Assembly (NCBI RefSeq): GCF_017813245.1
Contig: NZ_JAGIQL010000008.1
Location: 20,325-84,324 of the forward strand
Reading direction: 5' to 3'
DNA length: 64,000 nucleotides
DNA from: Streptomyces montanisoli
Lineage (GTDB): Bacteria; Actinomycetota; Actinomycetes; Streptomycetales; Streptomycetaceae
Shown here: positions 58,193 to 64,000 of the stretch, in pieces
Numbering within the stretch: the stretch's first letter is position 1
Layout: each line of letters opens with the position of its first letter
The notes under the pieces: generated by a model
Seen by the model: only the letters and a program-made list of their open reading frames with translations
Databases searched by the model: none
What the model was told of the DNA's origin: nothing
Position numbers and translations under genes: made by a program

Positions 58193-58232
58193 CGCGGGCC
58201 TCTCCCTCCCGAGCGGGAAGGGGAGGCCCGCG
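58193..58232 (+). terminator. Strong hairpin after the symporter gene
   Basis: 18-bp stem (CGCGGGCCTCTCCCTCCC with one G-T pair and one mismatch) around GAGC, followed by GCGGTTTTCGG. Likely terminator. Confidence 0.78.
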
Positions 58233-58439
58233 GCGGTTTTCGGCCACCCGCGCGGGCGGTCCGTCCCGTTCCGGTCGGCGGCCGGTGCGGACCCCCGGTG
58301 CGGGCGCCCAGATCGGGCGCCTCGTTCCGATGTGGGCGGACCCGGTGCCGGGGACCGGCGGCTTCCGCATAATGGCCACGGGCCGAGCGGATCGGCCCCT
58401 GAGCGTCCCTCAGGGACGCCGTACTCCCAGGAGCCGCCC

Positions 58440-60356
58440 GTGTCCACCGCCGCATACGGGGCGCAAGCGCCTGCGCCGTCGCCCGCCGTGCCCGCGCCCC
58501 AGGTCGTCACGCTCGACGGGGTCGTCAGGGAGGTCACGGCGCCGCCGCTCGCCGCGCCCGTGCGCGGCGGCTCGCTCGCCGACATCCCCTACGAGAACGC
58601 CCGCCAGGCGCCGGGCGCCGTCGTCATCAGCCGCAAGCTGCCCGACGGCGGCTGGGGCGACGTGACCGCCGCCGCGTTCGCCGAGGACGTCGGCGCCGTC
58701 GCGCGCGGCTTCGTCGCCGAGGGGCTGCTGCCCGGCGACCGGATCGCGATCATGGCCCGTACGACCTACGAGTGGACGCTGCTCGACTTCGCGGCCTGGG
58801 CCGCCGGCCTGGTGCCCGTGCCCGTCTACCCGACGTCGTCCGCGTACCAGACGCGCTGGATCCTCCAGGACTCCGGCGCCGTCGCCTGCGTCGTCGAGGA
58901 CGCCGAGCAAGCCTCCCTCGTACGGCAGGAGCGCATGCGGATCTCGCACCTCGCCCACGTGTGGGAGCTGGCGGCCGGCGGCATCGACCGGCTGCGCGAG
59001 GCCGGCGCGGGCGTCGGCCCCGACGTGCTCGCCGAGCGCCGCGCCGCGCTGTCCCCCGACAGCCTCGCCACCCTCTGCTACACCTCGGGCACCACCGGGC
59101 GCCCCAAGGGCTGCGCCCTCACCCACGGCAACTTCTTCGCCGAGGTCGACAACGCCGTCGAGCTGCTGTACCCGGTCTTCACGTCCGTCAGCAAGGCCCC
59201 GCCGTCGATCCTGCTGTTCCTGCCGCTGAGCCACATATTCGGCCGGATGGTCGCCGTCGCGTGCCTGCGGGCGCGCGTGCGCCTCGGCCACGCGCCGTCC
59301 GTCGAGACCAGTGCGCTGCTCGGCGACCTCGCGGGGTTCCGGCCCACGTTCCTGCTGGCCATCCCCTACGTGCTGGAGAAGGTCTACAACACGGCGCGCG
59401 CCAGGGCCGAGCGCATGGGCCGCGCCTCGTCCTTCGACCGGGCCGCGCGCATCGCCCGCCGCTACGGCGAGGCGCTGGAGGCGGCCGAGCACGGCACGGG
59501 CCCGGGCCCTTCCGCCGCGCTGCGGGCGGCGAGGGCGCTCTACGACCCGCTCGTGTACCGCCGCATACGCGCGGCGCTCGGCGGCCGGGTGAGGCACGCG
59601 ATCTGCGGCGGCTCGCCCCTCGGCCGCAGGCTCGCCTCGTTCTACGCGGGCGTCGGCATCGAGGTCTTCGAGGGCTACGGCCTCACCGAGACCACGGCGG
59701 CCGCCACCTGCACGCCGCCGCGCCGGCCGCGTATGGGCACCGTCGGCCTGCCCATGCCGGGCACGGCGGTCCGTGTCGCCGACGACGGGGAGGTGCTGCT
59801 GCGCGGCGGGCACGTCTTCACCGGCTACTGGGACATGGAGCGCTCGGAGCCCGTCCCCGCGACGGGGAACGGCGGCTGGTTCGCGACGGGCGACCTGGGC
59901 GAGCTGGACGACGACGGCTACCTGACGATCACCGGCCGCAAGAAGGACGTGATCATCACGACGGGCGGCAAGACCGTCGCGCCCGCGCCGCTGGAGGACT
60001 GGCTGCGCGCGCACCCGCTGATCAGCCAGTGCCTGGTCACCGGCGACAACCGCCCGTACGTCACGGCGCTGATCACCCTCGACCCCGATGGCCTCTCGCA
60101 CTGGCGTGCCATGCGCGCGAAGCAGGCGGAAACCGCACAAGGGGAGGCCGAGGACGACGTCCTGCGCGGCGTCCTGCAGCGCGCGGTGGACGAGGCGAAC
60201 CGGCTGGTCTCCCGGGCGGAGTCGATCCGCCGCTTCCTGGTCCTGGACAACGACTTCACCGAGGCCAACGGCTACCTGACGCCGTCGCTCAAGCTGCGCC
60301 GCGCCGAGATAACGAAGGACTACGCGGAGTCGATAGCGAAGCTGTACGAGCACTAA
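58440..60356 (+). CDS. AMP-forming acyl-CoA synthetase (long-chain fatty acid type)
   Basis: 638 residues from GTG 58440 (AGGAG 6 bases upstream). AMP-binding motif TLCYTSGTTGRPKGCALTHGN; LFLPLSHIFGRM, GYGLTETTAAATCTPP, GWFATGDLGELDDDGYLTITGRKKDVIITTGGKTVAPAPLED. Longer than small acyl ligases and with the FACL-type insert between the two halves (TSVSKAPPSILLF). Activates fatty acids with ATP and CoA. Ended by a hairpin (60386-60429). Confidence 0.92.
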   Translation: MSTAAYGAQAPAPSPAVPAPQVVTLDGVVREVTAPPLAAPVRGGSLADIPYENARQAPGAVVISRKLPDGGWGDVTAAAFAEDVGAVARGFVAEGLLPGDRIAIMARTTYEWTLLDFAAWAAGLVPVPVYPTSSAYQTRWILQDSGAVACVVEDAEQASLVRQERMRISHLAHVWELAAGGIDRLREAGAGVGPDVLAERRAALSPDSLATLCYTSGTTGRPKGCALTHGNFFAEVDNAVELLYPVFTSVSKAPPSILLFLPLSHIFGRMVAVACLRARVRLGHAPSVETSALLGDLAGFRPTFLLAIPYVLEKVYNTARARAERMGRASSFDRAARIARRYGEALEAAEHGTGPGPSAALRAARALYDPLVYRRIRAALGGRVRHAICGGSPLGRRLASFYAGVGIEVFEGYGLTETTAAATCTPPRRPRMGTVGLPMPGTAVRVADDGEVLLRGGHVFTGYWDMERSEPVPATGNGGWFATGDLGELDDDGYLTITGRKKDVIITTGGKTVAPAPLEDWLRAHPLISQCLVTGDNRPYVTALITLDPDGLSHWRAMRAKQAETAQGEAEDDVLRGVLQRAVDEANRLVSRAESIRRFLVLDNDFTEANGYLTPSLKLRRAEITKDYAESIAKLYEH

Positions 60357-60385
60357 CCCCGGAACCCGGGCCCAGGGCAAAAGGC

Positions 60386-60429
60386 AGGGGCCCCGTCCCA
60401 CCGCTTTCACGCGGCGGGGTGGGGCCCCT
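60386..60429. terminator. Hairpin between convergent acyl-CoA synthetase and csp genes
   Basis: AGGGGCCCCGTCCCACCGC pairs with the reverse of 60410-60429 with two non-Watson-Crick positions; loop TTTCAC. Serves both convergent genes. Confidence 0.8.
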
Positions 60430-60469
60430 TGGTACTGCTTAAGTCGTGCGCGATCGCCGACCCGGGCAA

Positions 60470-60673
60470 CTAGGCCGGGGTGACGTTCTCCGCCTGCGGG
60501 CCCTTCGGACCCTGGGTGACGTCGAAGTTCACGACCTGGTTCTCCTCGAGGGAGCGGAACCCGGACGCGTTGATCGCGGAGTAGTGGACGAAGACATCCG
60601 GGCCGCCGCCGTCCTGGGCGATGAAGCCGAAGCCCTTTTCAGCGTTGAACCACTTGACGGTTCCGGTAGCCAT
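60470..60673 (-). CDS. Cold-shock protein (CspA family)
   Basis: 67 residues: [67 protein letters not shown], with RNP1 KGFGFI and RNP2 VFVHY. Single-stranded nucleic acid chaperone. AAGGAGG precedes ATG 60673. The leader (about 125 nt from a TAGGCT box at 60805-60810) carries an intrinsic terminator-like hairpin. Confidence 0.96.
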   Translation of the reverse strand: MATGTVKWFNAEKGFGFIAQDGGGPDVFVHYSAINASGFRSLEENQVVNFDVTQGPKGPQAENVTPA

Positions 60674-60738
60674 AAGCCCTCCTTGGGCCAAAGGGTTGCC
60701 CTGCTCCAGAACCTGCGATGAAGTCTGAAAACTACAAA

Positions 60739-60767
60739 AGCCTGCGGGGTCACATGCTCCGCAGGCT
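60739..60767 (-). promoter_or_regulatory. Terminator-like hairpin inside the csp 5' leader
   Basis: On the minus strand: AGCCTGCGG, 11-base loop, CCGCAGGCT, then TTTGTAGTTTT. A perfect 9-bp stem followed by a U-rich tract, a true Rho-independent shape that is rare in this G+C-rich DNA. It lies 65-94 bases upstream of the csp start with no other gene on that strand before it, so it sits in the leader and could act as an attenuator. The rest of 60811-61122 has no gene. Confidence 0.65.
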
Positions 60768-61122
60768 CTGTACTGCAAGGGAAACCAAACTGCAACTTGC
60801 GGCGAGCCTAGCACGGGCCGTCCGCGTGGCGGTAGAGGCAAAGATCATCCGTTCGCGGAGGTCACCCGGACGCCTGACACCGCCACGACCTGCTGACGGG
60901 TGTCAGACCCCCGCCCCACCCCGGCCGCTCGCCGGGCACGGCCAGGACGGCGCCGACACCAGGGCGGACACCGGGGCGGGCACCGGAACGCCGGCCCGGT
61001 CCGGAAGCGTGACCTCGGCGTCACCGACGTTCGCGATCCGGGGGTGACGGCTCCGGCGCGACGGCCCGTGCCCGGCGCCACGGACGCCGCTCCCCGCGTC
61101 GTGGCCGCCGGGACTCCGGGTT

Positions 61123-62037
<915 letters not shown>

Positions 62038-62176
62038 GCGTGCGGCGGGCGCCGCGTCCTTCGGCAGGACTCGCCTCCCGCGGTAAGACTCGCCTCCCGT
62101 GGTCGCCCCCTGCGGGCCACCGCGGGAGGCGTAGGCTGAAGCGGTTGTCTCACCCCGTATGGAAGGACCCGTTCCG

Positions 62177-63391
62177 GTGACCGAGAAGGCCGACCGTCCG
62201 TCCGTTGACATCGCCGGGACCCTGGACCGCGCCGCCGCCGGGGGCCGCATCACGCCGGAGGAGGCCGTCGTCCTCTACCGCGACGCGCCCCTGCACGCGC
62301 TGGGCGCCGCGGCCGACGCCGTGCGCCGCCGCCGGTACGCGGGCACCGAGCACATCGCCACGTACATCATCGAGCGCAACATCAACTACACCAACGTGTG
62401 CGTGACGGCGTGCAAGTTCTGCGCCTTCTACGCGGCCCCCAAGGACACGGACAAGGGCTGGAGCCGCGACCTCGACGACATCCTGCGCCGCTGCGCGGAG
62501 ACCGTCGAACTGGGCGGCACCCAGATCATGTTCCAGGGCGGCCACCACCCCGACTACGGCGTCGAGTACTACGAAGAGGCGTTCGCCGCCATCAAGAAGG
62601 AGTTCCCGCAGCTGGTCATCCACTCCCTCGGCGCGTCCGAGGTCGAGCACATGGCCAGGATCTCCGGCGTCTGTGCCGAGGAGGCCATCCGCCGCATCCA
62701 CGCCGCCGGCCTCGACTCGTTCGCAGGCGCGGGCGCCGAGCTCCTGCCGGAGCGGCCGCGCAAGGCGATCGCCCCGCTGAAGGAGTCGGGCGAGCGCTGG
62801 CTGGAGATCATGGAGACGGCCCACCGCCTCGGCGTCGAGTCGACGTCGACCATGCTGATGGGCACGGGCGAGACCAACGCCGAGCGGATCGAGCACCTGC
62901 GGATGATCCGCGACGTGCAGGACCGCACGGGCGGCTTCCGCGCCTTCATCCCGTACACCTACCAGCCGGAGAACAACCACCTGAAGGGCCAGACGCAGGC
63001 CACCCTCTTCGAGTACCTGCGGATGATCGCCATCGCGCGCCTCTTCCTCGACAACGTCGCCCACATCCAGGGCTCCTGGCTGACGACGGGCAAGGAGGTC
63101 GGCCAGCTCTCCCTGCACTACGGCGCCGACGACCTGGGCTCGATCATGCTGGAGGAGAACGTCGTCTCCTCGGCCGGCGCGAAGCACCGCTCCAACCGCA
63201 TGGAGATCATCGACCTGATCCGCAAGGCGGGCCGCGTGCCGGCGCAGCGGGCCACCACCTACGAGCACCTCGTCGTCCACGACGACCCGGCGAACGACCC
63301 GGTCGACGACCGCGTCGTCTCGCACATCTCCTCCACGGCGATCGCGGGCGGCACGGCGCACCCGGAGCTCAAGCTCCTCGACGCCCACTGA
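62177..63391 (+). CDS. mqnC: Cyclic dehypoxanthinyl futalosine synthase MqnC (radical SAM)
   Basis: 404 residues from GTG 62177 (GAAGGA 9 bases upstream; an ATG at 62159 is less well placed). Radical-SAM motif NYTNVCVTACKFCAFY (Cys75, Cys79, Cys82). Family pieces TQIMFQGGHHPDYGVEYYEEAF, HSLGASEVEHMARISGV, AGLDSFAGAGAELLPERPRKAI and FIPYTYQPENNHLKG. Forms the cyclic intermediate from dehypoxanthinyl futalosine. A TAGGCT box lies at 62132-62137. The last gene of the Mqn set in this window besides the next one. Confidence 0.95.
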   Translation: MTEKADRPSVDIAGTLDRAAAGGRITPEEAVVLYRDAPLHALGAAADAVRRRRYAGTEHIATYIIERNINYTNVCVTACKFCAFYAAPKDTDKGWSRDLDDILRRCAETVELGGTQIMFQGGHHPDYGVEYYEEAFAAIKKEFPQLVIHSLGASEVEHMARISGVCAEEAIRRIHAAGLDSFAGAGAELLPERPRKAIAPLKESGERWLEIMETAHRLGVESTSTMLMGTGETNAERIEHLRMIRDVQDRTGGFRAFIPYTYQPENNHLKGQTQATLFEYLRMIAIARLFLDNVAHIQGSWLTTGKEVGQLSLHYGADDLGSIMLEENVVSSAGAKHRSNRMEIIDLIRKAGRVPAQRATTYEHLVVHDDPANDPVDDRVVSHISSTAIAGGTAHPELKLLDAH

Positions 63392-63446
63392 GGAGGCGGG
63401 GACCGGCCGGGGACGGGGACGGGCTTGTCGGGGAGTGGGGACGGCG

Positions 63447-63983
63447 GTGCTGACGATCCACCACCCGGGCGGCGGGCTGCGTACCGGACCTGACGGGCCC
63501 GTCACCCACGGCCTCGCGGTCGTGGCCGACGGCGGACAGCTCGCGGCCCTTGGCCCGTACGAGGAAATCTCCCGGACGTACGGGGCGCTCGGCGCGCGCG
63601 TGCGTGCCTGGGACGGCGTTCTCGAGCCCGGACGGTACGCGGCCGACGGCGCCGCCCTGCTGGAGACGGTCTACTGGCCCGACCCGCGCGAGGCGGACGC
63701 CCTCGGCACCGAACCCCTGCCCGTCACGTCCGTCCCCATGACGGACGCACGCTGGGGCGCCAGCGCGCGCCGGGGCGTGCGGCGGCTGCTCGCGCGCGGG
63801 GTCACGGCGATCGCCGGCCCCTTCTCGCGCCCGCAGGTCGCGGCGGCGGTCTCCCGGGCCGGCCTGCGGGACCGCCCCGCCGACGTGGTGGCGGGCGGCC
63901 ACGCCGACTTCGCGGTGTTCGACGCCGACGGCGACTGCGTCGTGACGGTGCTCGCGGGCCGCCTCGTCCACCGGCGCGCCTGA
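63447..63983 (+). CDS. Amidohydrolase-like protein reduced to the composite domain
   Basis: 178 residues from GTG 63447 (GTG 63435 is in frame also). Resembles imidazolonepropionase (HutI-type) flanks only: VLTIHHPGGGLRTGPDGPVTHGLAVVADGGQLAALGPYEEI, EPGRYAADG, and the C-terminal DVVAGGHADFAVFDADGDCVVTVLAGRLVHRR, where amidohydrolases finish their beta-sandwich. The TIM-barrel with the HxH metal site is missing, so no hydrolase activity is expected. Such proteins occur next to mqn genes in Streptomyces; function unknown. Confidence 0.75.
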   Translation: MLTIHHPGGGLRTGPDGPVTHGLAVVADGGQLAALGPYEEISRTYGALGARVRAWDGVLEPGRYAADGAALLETVYWPDPREADALGTEPLPVTSVPMTDARWGASARRGVRRLLARGVTAIAGPFSRPQVAAAVSRAGLRDRPADVVAGGHADFAVFDADGDCVVTVLAGRLVHRRA

Positions 63984-64000
63984 GCGGGGCGCGGCCGGGG

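Overview
The window reads as chromosomal DNA of a Streptomyces-like actinomycete. The evidence is very high G+C with codons ending almost always in G or C, frequent GTG (and one TTG) starts, many 4-bp stop/start overlaps, the XRE(DUF5753)+DUF397 gene pairs that are abundant in that group, and a futalosine (mqn) route to menaquinone together with a Ccs/Res-type cytochrome c system. I see no rRNA, tRNA, CRISPR array, insertion sequence or phage gene. All family names come from reading motifs by eye; no database search was made.

Layout. (1) 1-7.5 kb: accessory genes. These are a partial M16 peptidase, a helical-repeat-like protein, a membrane-anchored XRE protein, a TetR/NmrA-like pair, an XRE+DUF397 pair, and a decayed toxin-antitoxin locus in which an antitoxin is followed directly by the 3' end of a Doc toxin gene. 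(2) 7.5-17.6 kb: anaerobic-type cobalamin biosynthesis. cobG-cobH-cobIJ form an overlapping minus-strand operon, cbiD and cobK are divergent, and cobN stands alone behind a B12 riboswitch. A ferritin-like gene sits inside the cluster. (3) 17.6-39.6 kb: variable region. It holds an S9 peptidase, an erythromycin-esterase-like enzyme with a divergent double-MerR regulator and a clear operator, two complete toxin-antitoxin pairs whose operators almost touch the start codon, and an ATPase/resolvase-like/XRE/DUF397 module. It also holds a CHRD protein with a class F sortase, an MFS/DUF190 pair, a glucose-dehydrogenase-like enzyme, an FtsX-type ABC exporter, orphan small genes and gene remnants. (4) 39.8-48.1 kb: conserved core with hemL, a phosphoglycerate-mutase-like phosphatase, a Tat lipoprotein, then tlpA-ccdA-resB-ccsB for cytochrome c maturation, ended by a strong hairpin. 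(5) 48.1-64 kb: a Tat phosphoesterase, then the menaquinone genes mqnL-mqnP-(uma2)-mqnM, an Lrp regulator, mqnE, GNAT, DUF4229, a dicarboxylate symporter, an acyl-CoA synthetase, a cold-shock gene with a terminator hairpin in its leader, mqnA, mqnC and an amidohydrolase-like protein reduced to its flanking domain.

How it fits together. Regions 2, 4 and 5 supply the aerobic respiratory chain and tetrapyrroles: hemL feeds heme and corrin synthesis, Ccs/Res attaches heme to cytochrome c, and Mqn enzymes make the quinone. Region 3 carries the strain-variable load. The least expected items are the Uma2-type nuclease coupled into the mqn operon, the intrinsic terminator inside the csp leader, the start-codon-abutting TA operators (two Doc-linked loci share a TGGTACC half-site), the remnant Doc locus, and short tandem repeats laid over several stop codons.
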